Source: Porticoccaceae bacterium
GTDB lineage: Bacteria > Pseudomonadota > Gammaproteobacteria > Pseudomonadales > Porticoccaceae
Direction of reading: 5' to 3'
Assembly (NCBI GenBank): GCA_023255165.1
Contig: JALRJD010000231.1
Span: 1-24,559 of the forward strand
Length of the DNA: 24,559 nt
The notes under the pieces are model-generated. The model was not told the DNA's origin and ran no database searches. It saw only the letters and a program-made list of their open reading frames with translations. A program made the position numbers and the translations under genes. Shown here one piece after another: positions 7,986 to 16,844 of this stretch. How positions within the stretch are numbered: position 1 is the stretch's first letter; each line of letters opens with the position of its first letter.

Positions 7986-10337
7986 TTAAAATTGATTACC
8001 CAATGAGAACTGAAAGACTTCCGTCTCGTCGTACTCGTTTGCATTTAACGGCTTGGCCACACTGAAGGTGATCGGACCAAAACCACTTAACCACGTTGCT
8101 CCAACACCCACAGAGTAGCGCAATTCTCCAACATCCGGCTTAAAGCAGTTAACCTGCGAATCGCCACATTTTGTGTTGAATATATTACCAGCATCAACAA
8201 AGAATGTTGACTGCACGGTGCGCTGATCCTTGAGGAACGGCAGCGGGAAAATCACCTCTGCGCCAAACTCAACCTGAACGTTGCCACCGATTGGATCCGG
8301 GTCATCGATAAAGCCCAGATTGCAGGGATTTTCCACGATCAGATTACAGGGCGTATCCCGCGGGCCGAGGGTGTTGCGCTCAAAGCCGCGCACCGAACCA
8401 AAGCCACCACCATAGAAGTTTTTGAAGAATGGCATCTGGGTTGTGTCGCCGTAGGATTCGCCGTAACCCAGATCGGTTCTGAGCTTAAGCGTCAGGCTGC
8501 GAAACAGCGGACGCAGGTACTGGGCGGAATAGGTCAACTTGTAATATTCGAGACCGGAACCAGGCAAGGCGAGGTCAAAGCCGAGACGCTGCGACGAACC
8601 ACGGGTAGCGAACACACCGCGATTAAGTGTCGACTTGATCCAGTTGACATTGGCACTGAAGACATCGAACTGCGTACCATTGGCGGCGACAAAATCAGCG
8701 ATCTCCTTGGAGGCGTAACTGCCGGTTTTAAGATCGAGATTTTCATAGCCGAGACCAAAGCCGATACGCTGAACCTCGGAAACCGGGTAACTCCAGTTCA
8801 CCGCCGCGCCATAGGTGTTGGTCGAAAAGCTGGCCACGTTAATGCGGTCGTAATCGGTCTCGCGGGCAAAAATATTGTAGCCGGCGCTGACGCCGTCCAC
8901 TGTAAAGTAGGGCTCGGTATAGCTAAAGTTGATCGACGACTGATAGGTGCTGCGGTTGAGACCGATGCCCACCTGCTTGCCGGTACCGAGGAAATTGTTT
9001 TCACTGAGGTTGGCGCCGAGAATCAGACCCGTGCCCTGGGCGTAACCGACACTGGCGCCCACCGAGCCGGAAGGCTGCTCTTCAACCGTGTAAACCACAT
9101 CGATCTGGTCATTGGTGCCGGCGACAGGAACATTTTCAACTTCCACTTCCTTAAAGAAACCGAGGCGCTCGAGGCGCACTTTCGACATCTCGATCAATGC
9201 ACTGTTTGCCGAACCCGCTTCCATCTGCCGCATCTCGCGTCGCAGGACATTGTCCGCGGTTTTGGTGTTGCCGCGGAACTCGATACGGCGCACATAGGCG
9301 CGCATGCCGGGTTTGACAAAATAGGTAATCTTGGCGGTCTTATCTTCCTCGTTAACCTCCGGGAAGCCCTCCACTTCAGCGAAGGTATAGCCTTCATTGC
9401 CAAGACGGCGAGTGATGTACTCGCTGGAAGTGGTCATCAGGGTCTGGGAAAAAGTCATGCCCTCTCTGAGGATAACCATCGCCAGAATCTGCTCTTCGGG
9501 AATAACCATTTCACCGGCGAGTTCGACTTCATCAATAGTGTAAACATCACCTTCATCAATATTGATGGTGATATAGACCGACTCTTTATCCGGGCTGATC
9601 GAAACCTGGGTGGAGGTAATGGCAAACTGCAGATAGCCGCGGTCTTTGTAGAATGATTCCAGAGTCTCGAGATCGCCGGAGAGCTTTTCCCGGGCGTACT
9701 TGTCATCGCTGCTGATCCACGACAACCAACCAGTGGTGCTCAACTCAAAGGTATCGCGCAGATCATCTTCACTGAACTTGCTGTTGCCGACAATATTGAT
9801 ATGGCGGATCTTGGCCACATCACCTTCGTCGATATCGATATTAACCGCCACACGGTTGCGCGGCAGCTGTTTGACTTCGGTCTTGACCAGTGCACCATAG
9901 CGGCCCTGAGCGACATATTGGCGCTGTAGCTCCTGAGTCATACCTTCCAGAATTACCTGACGGAAAATCTGCCCTTCGGCAAGACCATTGTCGCGCAGCG
10001 CGTCGAGCAGCTGATCGGTTTCAATGGCCTTGTTACCCTCGAGATTGATCTCGGTGACGGCGGGACGTTCGACCAGGCCAATCACCAACACGCCGCTATC
10101 GCGGGCCATCACCACATCGGAAAAATAACCAGTGCGAAACAGAGCGCGGGTCGCCGAGCGAATAGCGGGTTCATCGACCAGATCGCCAACACTGATTGGC
10201 AGCGCGGCAAACACCGTGCCCGCGGAAACACGCTGCAGGCCCTCGATACGGATATCATCGACTTGAAAAACGGCGGCATAGACGGAACTGGTGAAGACAA
10301 ACAGGGCTAAAACAAGGCCTTTGAAGAATTGCTTCAT
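7986..10337 (-). CDS. bamA: Outer membrane protein assembly factor BamA
   Basis: Omp85-family core of the BAM complex, which inserts beta-barrel proteins into the outer membrane. From ATG at 10337 the protein has 783 residues: a signal peptide ending near VYA (about residue 22), five POTRA domains (about 24-425, beginning FQVDDIRIEGLQRVSAGTVF), and a 16-strand barrel. The barrel carries the conserved loop motif SVRGFERNTLGPRD at about residue 645 and ends with the aromatic C-terminus SLGNQF. A TTG 18 bases earlier in frame is an alternative start, but it would put MDLNNH in front of a normal signal peptide. The gene lies between rseP and ompH as in E. coli. Confidence 0.97.
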   Translation of the reverse strand: MKQFFKGLVLALFVFTSSVYAAVFQVDDIRIEGLQRVSAGTVFAALPISVGDLVDEPAIRSATRALFRTGYFSDVVMARDSGVLVIGLVERPAVTEINLEGNKAIETDQLLDALRDNGLAEGQIFRQVILEGMTQELQRQYVAQGRYGALVKTEVKQLPRNRVAVNIDIDEGDVAKIRHINIVGNSKFSEDDLRDTFELSTTGWLSWISSDDKYAREKLSGDLETLESFYKDRGYLQFAITSTQVSISPDKESVYITINIDEGDVYTIDEVELAGEMVIPEEQILAMVILREGMTFSQTLMTTSSEYITRRLGNEGYTFAEVEGFPEVNEEDKTAKITYFVKPGMRAYVRRIEFRGNTKTADNVLRREMRQMEAGSANSALIEMSKVRLERLGFFKEVEVENVPVAGTNDQIDVVYTVEEQPSGSVGASVGYAQGTGLILGANLSENNFLGTGKQVGIGLNRSTYQSSINFSYTEPYFTVDGVSAGYNIFARETDYDRINVASFSTNTYGAAVNWSYPVSEVQRIGFGLGYENLDLKTGSYASKEIADFVAANGTQFDVFSANVNWIKSTLNRGVFATRGSSQRLGFDLALPGSGLEYYKLTYSAQYLRPLFRSLTLKLRTDLGYGESYGDTTQMPFFKNFYGGGFGSVRGFERNTLGPRDTPCNLIVENPCNLGFIDDPDPIGGNVQVEFGAEVIFPLPFLKDQRTVQSTFFVDAGNIFNTKCGDSQVNCFKPDVGELRYSVGVGATWLSGFGPITFSVAKPLNANEYDETEVFQFSLGNQF

Positions 10338-10379
10338 GTGATTATTTAAATCCAATTTTGTAGTTGTCTTTAAACGGCT

Positions 10380-11738
10380 TTAAAAAGACCGCATAACGTC
10401 GTTATAGGTGGCAAACACCATCAGCCCTATCAGCATGAAAAAGCCTAATTTATAGCCTACCATTTGCACTCTATCGGAAACCGGAGAACCTTTAACTACC
10501 TCAATCAGATAGTAAACAATATGCCCACCGTCGAGCACTGGAATAGGCAATAGATTCATTACGCCGAGCATTATACTGAGAATGGCGATAAAGCGAATAA
10601 AATTGTCAAATCCGGTCTTGGCGGTATCGCCAGCGACCTTGGCAATGGTGATTGGCCCGCTGAGATTTTTCGGCGACAGATCACCGCTGACCAACTTAAC
10701 GATCGACTTAAGGACAAAAACACTGGTATCGACCGTTTCACGGGTTGCCCGCACTGCCGCACCAAATAAACCATAATCGACATTGCGCATAAGCTCTTGC
10801 GGATAACTGCCCAGCGATGACAGCTGAACACCCAACTGCCCCACCTGTTCGCCATCGCGCTGCACCTTTGCCGGAATCGCCCGCAGCGTTTGCTCACTGC
10901 CATCGCGCTCAATCAGCAACTGCACATTGAGGCCTGCGCTCTTGGAGATAATATCGATAAATTGTTCAACGCTGAGAACAGGCTTGCCATTGACCGCCTT
11001 AACCTGGTCGCCATCACGCAGCCCGGCGGCGTATCCCGCGCCCTCCACGGCCACATTGGCCAGCTTCAGCGCATCCAGCTTAAACGGTGGCGTGATACCC
11101 AACTCGCGAAGTGGAGACGGTTCGTGGGCATCGCGCAGCCAGGCGCTTACCGGCACCGACACATCGTATTCAATACTGGATTCAGGGTAGGTGACGGTAA
11201 ATGGAATCTCCCCGCTGCTGCCGATAAAGCTGAACAGCTCGCGGGAGACCGCGCTCCAGGTTTCAGTGCGATGACCATCGACAGCCACAATTTCACTGCC
11301 CGGCTCAAAACCGGCCTGCTCGGCTAGCGAACCCTTGATAACAGAACCTGCAACCGGCGCGATACCGCGTTCACCGGCAAGAAAAACAATCCAGAAAGCC
11401 AATACCGCGAGAATAAAGTTAGCGGCCGGGCCGGCAACCACAATTGCCAACCGCTGCCAAACACTTTTGCGGGTAAAGGCATGGGGCAGATCCTCTGGCG
11501 CCACATCGCCCTCGCGCTCATCAACCATCTTCACATAGCCACCCAGTGGTAGCGCGGCAAGCACAAACTCTGTGCCTTTGGAGTCCGTCCAGCGCAGCAA
11601 TGGCATACCGAAACCAATAGAAAAGCGCTGCACTTTGACGCCGCAACGACGCGCCACCCAGAAGTGGCCAAACTCGTGAAAACTAACCAACACGCCAAGC
11701 GCGATCGCGGTAAAAAACAGTGTCTGCAAAAGATCCAT
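10380..11738 (-). CDS. rseP: Site-2 protease RseP
   Basis: Inner-membrane zinc metalloprotease that cuts the anti-sigma factor RseA inside the membrane after DegS, releasing sigma E when outer-membrane protein folding fails. It has 452 residues, near the E. coli length. The zinc motif HEFGH (His21, Glu22, His25) lies in the first membrane helix. Two PDZ domains follow (about residues 115-200 and 205-310), and the third zinc ligand is in NLLPIPVLDGGH (Asp403) near the C-terminal helices. ATG follows the dxr stop after 3 bases. Its position just upstream of bamA links stress sensing with barrel assembly. Confidence 0.97.
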   Translation of the reverse strand: MDLLQTLFFTAIALGVLVSFHEFGHFWVARRCGVKVQRFSIGFGMPLLRWTDSKGTEFVLAALPLGGYVKMVDEREGDVAPEDLPHAFTRKSVWQRLAIVVAGPAANFILAVLAFWIVFLAGERGIAPVAGSVIKGSLAEQAGFEPGSEIVAVDGHRTETWSAVSRELFSFIGSSGEIPFTVTYPESSIEYDVSVPVSAWLRDAHEPSPLRELGITPPFKLDALKLANVAVEGAGYAAGLRDGDQVKAVNGKPVLSVEQFIDIISKSAGLNVQLLIERDGSEQTLRAIPAKVQRDGEQVGQLGVQLSSLGSYPQELMRNVDYGLFGAAVRATRETVDTSVFVLKSIVKLVSGDLSPKNLSGPITIAKVAGDTAKTGFDNFIRFIAILSIMLGVMNLLPIPVLDGGHIVYYLIEVVKGSPVSDRVQMVGYKLGFFMLIGLMVFATYNDVMRSF

Positions 11739-11741
11739 AGA

Positions 11742-12923
11742 TTACTTATCCAGCTTTTTAATGATGGCACTACTGTGAAGGCGCGCCTGATTGTCGGCCT
11801 CTTGGACTGCCTCCAGTGACTCGGGTTCACTGAGGGCCCGCTCATTCAGAGTCTGCTCAACAACCTCGGCAATTTGGGTGAAGCCGATCCGTTCATCGAG
11901 AAATGCCTGCACCGCAACTTCATTGGCGGCATTGAGAATTGTGGCAGCATCGGCGCCGGTTTGTGCAGCCCTTGAGGCAATGGCCAGACAGGGAAAGGCA
12001 TCGAGATCAGGCTTTTCGAAATCCAGCCGCGCGATTTCAAACAGATCCAGGTCCGCCACCCCGGACTCAATACGCTCAGGCCAGGCCAGCGCGTGGGCAA
12101 TCGGTGTGCGCATATCCGGATTACCGAGCTGCGCCAGCACCGAGCCGTCGTTGTACTGCACCAGCGAGTGAATAATACTCTGCGGGTGCACCACCACTTC
12201 GACGCTCTGTGCCGGCATGGCAAACAGCCAGCAGGCTTCGATTAACTCCAGACCTTTATTCATCAGCGTCGCTGAATCCACCGAAATCTTGCGCCCCATA
12301 CTCCAGTTGGGATGGGCACAGGCCTGATCCGGGGTCACGCTGCGCATCTGCTCCAGTGTCTGACCGCGAAACGGCCCGCCGGACGCCGACAGCAACAGCT
12401 TGCTGACACCAGAGTCATTGGAATCGGTATAGCCCGCCGGCAAACATTGAAAGATGGCATTATGCTCGCTGTCGATCGGCAATAGCACAGATCCGGATGC
12501 GGCGACAGCTTGCATAAACAACCCCCCCGCCATCACCAGCGCCTCTTTATTAGCAAGCAGTATCTTTTTCCCGGCTTTAACCGCGGTCAGGGTCGGCACC
12601 AGACCCGCCGCACCAACAATCGCCGCCATCACGGTATCCACCGCACTGTCACTGGCGACCTGGCAGAGTGCATCAACACCCCAGAGCGCCTCAGTGGAAC
12701 AGCCGCTCTCTCGCAGCAGAGATTGCAGCCGGCTCGCCGCCGCGGCATCCGAGACAACAGCATATTGGGGGTTAAATTGCAGGCACTGCTGCGCCAGCTT
12801 GTCGACCTGGGAGTGGGCGGTCAGTGCAAAAATAGCGTACTTGTCGGGGTGGCGGGCGATCACATCCAGAGTGCTAACACCAATCGATCCGGTTGCGCCT
12901 AGCAAAGTGATCATCTGCATCAT
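11742..12923 (-). CDS. dxr: 1-deoxy-D-xylulose 5-phosphate reductoisomerase
   Basis: Second enzyme of the MEP isoprenoid pathway; converts DXP to 2-C-methylerythritol 4-phosphate with NADPH. The 393-residue protein has the NADPH motif LLGATGSIG, the metal-binding segment LPIDSEHNAIFQCL (Asp151, Glu153), LLSASGGPF and GRKISVDSATLMNKGLELIEA with the third acid. The ATG at 12923 follows the cdsA stop immediately (TAA ATG) with no ribosome site, so translation probably depends on coupling. In-frame ATGs at 12920 and 12914 are alternatives, and the last is nearest the conserved N-terminus. MEP products feed the adjacent uppS reaction. Confidence 0.97.
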   Translation of the reverse strand: MMQMITLLGATGSIGVSTLDVIARHPDKYAIFALTAHSQVDKLAQQCLQFNPQYAVVSDAAAASRLQSLLRESGCSTEALWGVDALCQVASDSAVDTVMAAIVGAAGLVPTLTAVKAGKKILLANKEALVMAGGLFMQAVAASGSVLLPIDSEHNAIFQCLPAGYTDSNDSGVSKLLLSASGGPFRGQTLEQMRSVTPDQACAHPNWSMGRKISVDSATLMNKGLELIEACWLFAMPAQSVEVVVHPQSIIHSLVQYNDGSVLAQLGNPDMRTPIAHALAWPERIESGVADLDLFEIARLDFEKPDLDAFPCLAIASRAAQTGADAATILNAANEVAVQAFLDERIGFTQIAEVVEQTLNERALSEPESLEAVQEADNQARLHSSAIIKKLDK

Positions 12924-13754
12924 TTAAAGGGGATTCAGCAGCAGGAATAACAGAATAAACAGCGGCAGTGCGGCGATCAGGCCATCAATGCGATCGAGAA
13001 TACCACCATGGCCCGGCAAAATCGTCCCGCTGTCTTTAACGCCGCAATGACGCTTAACCATACTCTCAAACAGATCCCCGAGAACCGAGTAAAGAGACAC
13101 CGGAATCACCAATGCCACCAACATGACCGGGGTGATTTTCTCCGGCATCAGTGGAATCAACGCGGCGATCAACAGGCACTGCAGCAGAATGCCACCAAAG
13201 AAACCCTCCCAGGTTTTACCCGGGCTTACCGTCGCCGCCAGCTTGTGCTTGCCAAACAGATTACCGGCGATATAGCCGCCAATATCCGCCAGCGCGACAA
13301 CCACCACCGCAAACAGCAGCAGCCAGGCGCCGTGGGGCTGATGCACAATCAGCACAATCGCAATCCAGGTAAAGGTTAGTAACAGCAATCCCAACAATCC
13401 CAGCACCGGACGTGGTGACCAGAGGATTGCACTGGAGGGATAACCCTGAATCCAGAGAAAAATCACCGCCCACAAAATAGACGCGGCGAGCACCAGCAAC
13501 TGGCCCAGCTGCATATCCAGCTCTGCGGACAGATTCAAGGCCAGGCCAGAAAGCAACAGCGCGACCGCCAACAGCCCGAGAAAAGCGACTTTTTTTGCCC
13601 TGGTTTCAAGCTGCATCAGATTGGTCCACTCCCAACCGGCAAGCAGCACCACCGGCGCAATCGCCAGGGAAAAATGCAACGGCGAAGTGCTGAAAAGCAG
13701 CGCCAAAAAGCCGATCACAAGGATCACTGCGGTGATCACTCGCTGTTTAAGCAC
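12924..13754 (-). CDS. cdsA: Phosphatidate cytidylyltransferase
   Basis: Integral membrane enzyme that makes CDP-diacylglycerol from phosphatidate and CTP for all phospholipids. It has 276 residues with about eight hydrophobic helices. The C-terminal family signature is complete, with SMVKRHCGVKDSG followed by PGHGGILDRIDG. The open frame extends to 13844, but that part overlaps uppS and has no Cds-like sequence. GTG at 13752-13754 is the likely start: GGAG lies 9 bases upstream and the protein then begins MLKQRVITAVIL, as in relatives. This overlaps the uppS end by 8 bases. A TTG two codons earlier is a weaker choice. Confidence 0.95.
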   Translation of the reverse strand: MLKQRVITAVILVIGFLALLFSTSPLHFSLAIAPVVLLAGWEWTNLMQLETRAKKVAFLGLLAVALLLSGLALNLSAELDMQLGQLLVLAASILWAVIFLWIQGYPSSAILWSPRPVLGLLGLLLLTFTWIAIVLIVHQPHGAWLLLFAVVVVALADIGGYIAGNLFGKHKLAATVSPGKTWEGFFGGILLQCLLIAALIPLMPEKITPVMLVALVIPVSLYSVLGDLFESMVKRHCGVKDSGTILPGHGGILDRIDGLIAALPLFILLFLLLNPL

Positions 13755-14523
13755 TCTCAACTTCTCCTTCGGCGGACGCCGCGTCGTCGCTAACCAGATC
13801 GTCGCGCAGACCGAAACGGCGCTGACGCGAATAATACTGATCAATGGCGGCGTTCAGGGCTGCGGGGTCGAAATCGGGCCAGTAGCAATCGGCAAAATAG
13901 AGTTCGGTGTAGGCCATCTGCCAGAGCAGGAAGTTACTGATGCGCTGTTCACCAGCGGTGCGGATGCAGAGATCCGGATCGGGCAGACCGCCGGTCTGTA
14001 AAAACTTGTCGACTGTCTCTTCGTTGATATCGCCAGCTCTCAGGCGCCCCATCTGAACCTCGGAGGCAATTTTCTGCGCGGCATTGGCGATATCCCAGCG
14101 TCCGCCGTAATCGACACAGAGCACCAGCGTAAATTTGCCACTCGCGGTGATGCTCTCGGCATCGGCGATCAGGCGCTTGAGGCGATCACTAAACTGACTG
14201 CGATTACCCACCACTTTGAGACGCACGCCATCATCGCGCAGCGCTTTGGCTTCTCTTTTCAGATAGGAGGAAAACAGCGACATCAATCCGCGAACCTCGA
14301 GCTCGGGACGCTTCCAATTCTCACTGCTAAAGGCAAACAGGGTGACCACTTCGACACCGCGCTCTTTGGCTGCACGGAGGATATCGCGAATCCGTTCGAC
14401 ACCGGCCTCGTGGCCGGCAACTCCCGAGAGGCCACGCTGTTTCGCCCAGCGGTTATTGCCGTCCATAATCACAGCAATATGCTTTAGCGGGTGGGTGCAG
14501 CTCTCGGAATTGGATTCAGCCAT
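13747..14523 (-). CDS. uppS: Undecaprenyl diphosphate synthase (cis-prenyltransferase)
   Basis: Makes the C55 lipid carrier for peptidoglycan and O-antigen by cis-condensation of isopentenyl diphosphate onto farnesyl diphosphate. It has 258 residues. The catalytic Asp21 is in IMDGNNRWAKQRG; His38, the FAFSSENWKRP segment (Ser/Glu/Asn/Trp/Arg) and the C-terminal block PDPDLCIRTAGEQRISNFLLW with TELYF (Glu207) are conserved. The ATG start is 18 bases after the frr stop. The 3' end overlaps cdsA. The order frr-uppS-cdsA-dxr is the usual one and groups isoprenoid and lipid precursor steps. Confidence 0.97.
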   Translation of the reverse strand: MAESNSESCTHPLKHIAVIMDGNNRWAKQRGLSGVAGHEAGVERIRDILRAAKERGVEVVTLFAFSSENWKRPELEVRGLMSLFSSYLKREAKALRDDGVRLKVVGNRSQFSDRLKRLIADAESITASGKFTLVLCVDYGGRWDIANAAQKIASEVQMGRLRAGDINEETVDKFLQTGGLPDPDLCIRTAGEQRISNFLLWQMAYTELYFADCYWPDFDPAALNAAIDQYYSRQRRFGLRDDLVSDDAASAEGEVESA

Positions 14524-14541
14524 ATGCCGGAAACCTGGAGA

Positions 14542-15099
14542 TTAGATCTCCATCAGATCCTTTTCTTTGGCGACCAGTGATTCGTCGATTCGCGCAATAA
14601 AGGCGTCGGTGATTTTTTGAATATCATCCTGACCTTTGCGCTCTTCATCTTCACTGATGTCTTTGTCCTTAAGTAGCGTCTTAAGGCTCGACAATACGTC
14701 GCGGCGAATATTGCGCACCGAGATACGGGCATTCTCGGCTTCAGCCTTGGCCTGCTTGCCGTAAACCTTGCGCGTCTCTTCGGTCAACGCTGGCAGAGGA
14801 ATACGAATCACCGTGCCAGCTGTGGTTGGGTTTAAGCCCAGATCCGATTTCATAATCGCTTTTTCGATTTCCGGAACCAGACTTTTTTCCCAGGGCGTTA
14901 GCGACAATGTACGAGCGTCTTCAATCACAATCGAAGCGGCCTGGGCCAACGGGGTTTTAACGCCGTAGTAATCGACGCTGATACCGTCCAGCAGGCTCGG
15001 GTGAGCGCGTCCGGTACGAATTTTATTAAAGGCATTACCCAGCGCTTCGAGCGCCTTGGTCATGCGCGCATCAGCTTCTTTTTTGAGTTCGTCAATCAT
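14542..15099 (-). CDS. frr: Ribosome recycling factor
   Basis: Splits post-termination ribosomes together with EF-G. The protein has 185 residues, exactly the usual length. The N-terminal helix is followed by KIRTGRAHPSLLDGISVDYYG and then PLAQAASI. The RIPLPALTEETRK segment and long C-terminal helices complete the tRNA-like three-helix bundle. The ATG overlaps the pyrH stop by one base (TAATG), so coupling is likely. Confidence 0.98.
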   Translation of the reverse strand: MIDELKKEADARMTKALEALGNAFNKIRTGRAHPSLLDGISVDYYGVKTPLAQAASIVIEDARTLSLTPWEKSLVPEIEKAIMKSDLGLNPTTAGTVIRIPLPALTEETRKVYGKQAKAEAENARISVRNIRRDVLSSLKTLLKDKDISEDEERKGQDDIQKITDAFIARIDESLVAKEKDLMEI

Positions 15100-15833
15100 T
15101 ATTCAGTCTCTTCTATCAAGGTGCCTTCGTTGCCACCCACCACAAGATTGAGCAGCGCGCCCTGTTTTGACATGCGGAAGACACGCAGGGGCATATTGTG
15201 TTCACGGCACAGGCAGATGGCGGTCAAATCCATCACACCGAGCTTTTTATCCAGCACCTGATCATAGGTGAGGTGATCATAGAGTTCGGCGGTTGGATCT
15301 TTCATCGGATCAGCAGTATAGACGCCATCGACCTTGGTCGCCTTAAGTACCACATCGGCTTCAATTTCAATGCCGCGCAGACAGGCCGCGGAATCGGTGG
15401 TAAAGAAAGGATTGCCGGTACCAGCCGAGAAGATGACGACATCGCCATCTTTAAGATAACGAATCGCACGGCGGCGATCGTAGTGCTCGACGACACCACT
15501 CATGGGAATTGCCGACATTACGTGGGAAGAGATATTGGTGCGCTCCAGCGCATCGCGCATGGCAAGGGCATTCATCACCGTCGCCAGCATACCCATATGG
15601 TCACCGGTCACACGATCCATGCCGGCCTCATTCAAGGCTGCGCCGCGGAACAGATTGCCGCCGCCAATCACCAGACCGACCTGAACACCAATACCCACCA
15701 ACTGACCGATTTCAAGAGCCATGCGGTCGAGAACCTTGGGATCAATCCCGAAGCCCTCTTCTCCCATCAACTCCTCACCGCTGAGTTTAAGCAGAATGCG
15801 CTTGTACTTTTTCTCTCTGCCAGTTGATGGCAT
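15099..15833 (-). CDS. pyrH: UMP kinase
   Basis: Bacterial hexameric UMP kinase of the amino-acid-kinase fold; phosphorylates UMP to UDP and so supplies pyrimidine nucleotides and UDP-sugars. From ATG at 15833 it has 244 residues (E. coli 241). Motifs: KRILLKLSGEELMG, VIGGGNLFRG, DHMGMLATVMNALAM, SAGTGNPFFTTDSAA and KATKVDGVYTADP. AGAGGA-type ribosome site lies 6 bases before this ATG. A TTG two codons upstream (15839) would abut the ribosome site and is unlikely. It follows tsf after a 63-base gap with a hairpin. Confidence 0.98.
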   Translation of the reverse strand: MPSTGREKKYKRILLKLSGEELMGEEGFGIDPKVLDRMALEIGQLVGIGVQVGLVIGGGNLFRGAALNEAGMDRVTGDHMGMLATVMNALAMRDALERTNISSHVMSAIPMSGVVEHYDRRRAIRYLKDGDVVIFSAGTGNPFFTTDSAACLRGIEIEADVVLKATKVDGVYTADPMKDPTAELYDHLTYDQVLDKKLGVMDLTAICLCREHNMPLRVFRMSKQGALLNLVVGGNEGTLIEETE

Positions 15834-15861
15834 AAGCAATCCTCTCTATCTGAAGCTGTTC

Positions 15862-15897
15862 AAAACCTTCCTGTTATGCAGATTTACAGGCGGTTTT
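15862..15897 (-). terminator. Hairpin between tsf and pyrH, possible attenuator
   Basis: On the minus strand, AAAACC pairs with GGTTTT and, inside that, CCTGT pairs with ACAGG. The loop is 11 bases and there is a small internal loop. The helix begins at the tsf stop codon and ends in four T's. The U-run is part of the stem and short, so it is a weak terminator at best; it could equally be an RNA-stability or processing hairpin. Seen in sequence; the role is inferred. Confidence 0.35.
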
Positions 15898-16757
15898 TAG
15901 CTGGCGCTCTTAACCTGTGCTGCCACTTCGGCGGCGAAATCGACTTCTTCTTTCTCGATACCTTCGCCCACTTCAAAACGCACAAATCCTACAATCTCGG
16001 CGCCACCGGCTGCAACCAGTTTGCCAACGGTTGTGTCCGGATCCTTAACAAACGGCTGGTCTACCAGACTGCCCTCTTTAAGAAACTTGCTGACACGACC
16101 TTCAATCATTTTCGCAACGATCTCGGCAGGCTTGCCGCTGTCAGCTGCCTGCGCAGTGTAAATAGCGCGCTCCGCTTCAATGACCTCGGCGGGCATTTGA
16201 TCAGAGCTCACCACCACCGGATTAACCGCGGCTACATGCATAGCCACATCGCGAGCCAGTGCCTCGTCGCCACCAGTCAAACCGACAACAACAGCAATGC
16301 GGTTGTTGCTGTGAACATAACCACCAACAACAGGCGCTTCAACGCTGGCCGCACGGCGTGGAGAGATGTTTTCACCAATTTTTTGCACCAGCGCTTCACG
16401 GGCAGACTCCAGATCACCGGCCATTACGGCGGCAATATCTGTCTGCTTGCCAGCAAATGCCGCATCCAGAACCGAACCAACAAAACCCTGGAAACCTTCG
16501 TCGCGTGCAACAAAGTCGGTTTCACTGTTCACTTCCAGAACCAGTCCATAGCCGTTTTCGGCTTTAACCGCCACCAGGCCATCAGCCGCGGTGCGGCCGG
16601 CTTTTTTCGCCGCCTTCATGCCGCTCGATTTACGCAGCTCTTCGATTGCCTTTTCAATATCACCATCTGACTCAGCCAGTGCGCGCTTGCACTCCATCAT
16701 GCCCAGACCTGTACGATCACGCAGATCTTTAACCAAGGATGCTGTTACCTGTGCCAT
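15897..16757 (-). CDS. tsf: Translation elongation factor Ts
   Basis: Guanine-nucleotide exchange factor for EF-Tu. It has 286 residues (E. coli 283). The N-terminal UBA-like module has VKDLRDRTGLGMMECKRAL, and the core has NSETDFVARDEGF, which contacts EF-Tu. The C-terminal core ends in a module rich in Glu and Ala. ATG has GAGG 6 bases upstream. It follows rpsB, as in nearly all bacteria, with a strong hairpin in the 87-base gap. Confidence 0.98.
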   Translation of the reverse strand: MAQVTASLVKDLRDRTGLGMMECKRALAESDGDIEKAIEELRKSSGMKAAKKAGRTAADGLVAVKAENGYGLVLEVNSETDFVARDEGFQGFVGSVLDAAFAGKQTDIAAVMAGDLESAREALVQKIGENISPRRAASVEAPVVGGYVHSNNRIAVVVGLTGGDEALARDVAMHVAAVNPVVVSSDQMPAEVIEAERAIYTAQAADSGKPAEIVAKMIEGRVSKFLKEGSLVDQPFVKDPDTTVGKLVAAGGAEIVGFVRFEVGEGIEKEEVDFAAEVAAQVKSAS

Positions 16758-16791
16758 TGTATTCCTCTCTTAAAACGTAAAATTATTTTTG

Positions 16792-16816
16792 AAAAAAGGG
16801 GGCAGCGGCCCCCTTT
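16792..16816 (-). terminator. Rho-independent-type terminator between rpsB and tsf
   Basis: On the minus strand a perfect 9-bp stem, AAAGGGGGC with GCCCCCTTT, encloses the 4-base loop CGCT. It is followed by further T's, giving a T6 run of which three pair in the stem. This is a textbook intrinsic terminator shape. It sits between rpsB and tsf, so it probably works as a partial terminator, letting S2 mRNA exceed that of downstream genes, or as a 3' stabilising hairpin for rpsB mRNA. Confidence 0.75.
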
Positions 16817-16844
16817 GATATCACTTGTTAGCAAACCAGCGCAA

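Noticed and set aside
13747..14542. UppS motif RTAGEQR instead of E. coli RTGGEHR
   Set aside because: The RTxGEQR form occurs in other cis-prenyltransferases and the other catalytic residues are present, so it is ordinary variation.
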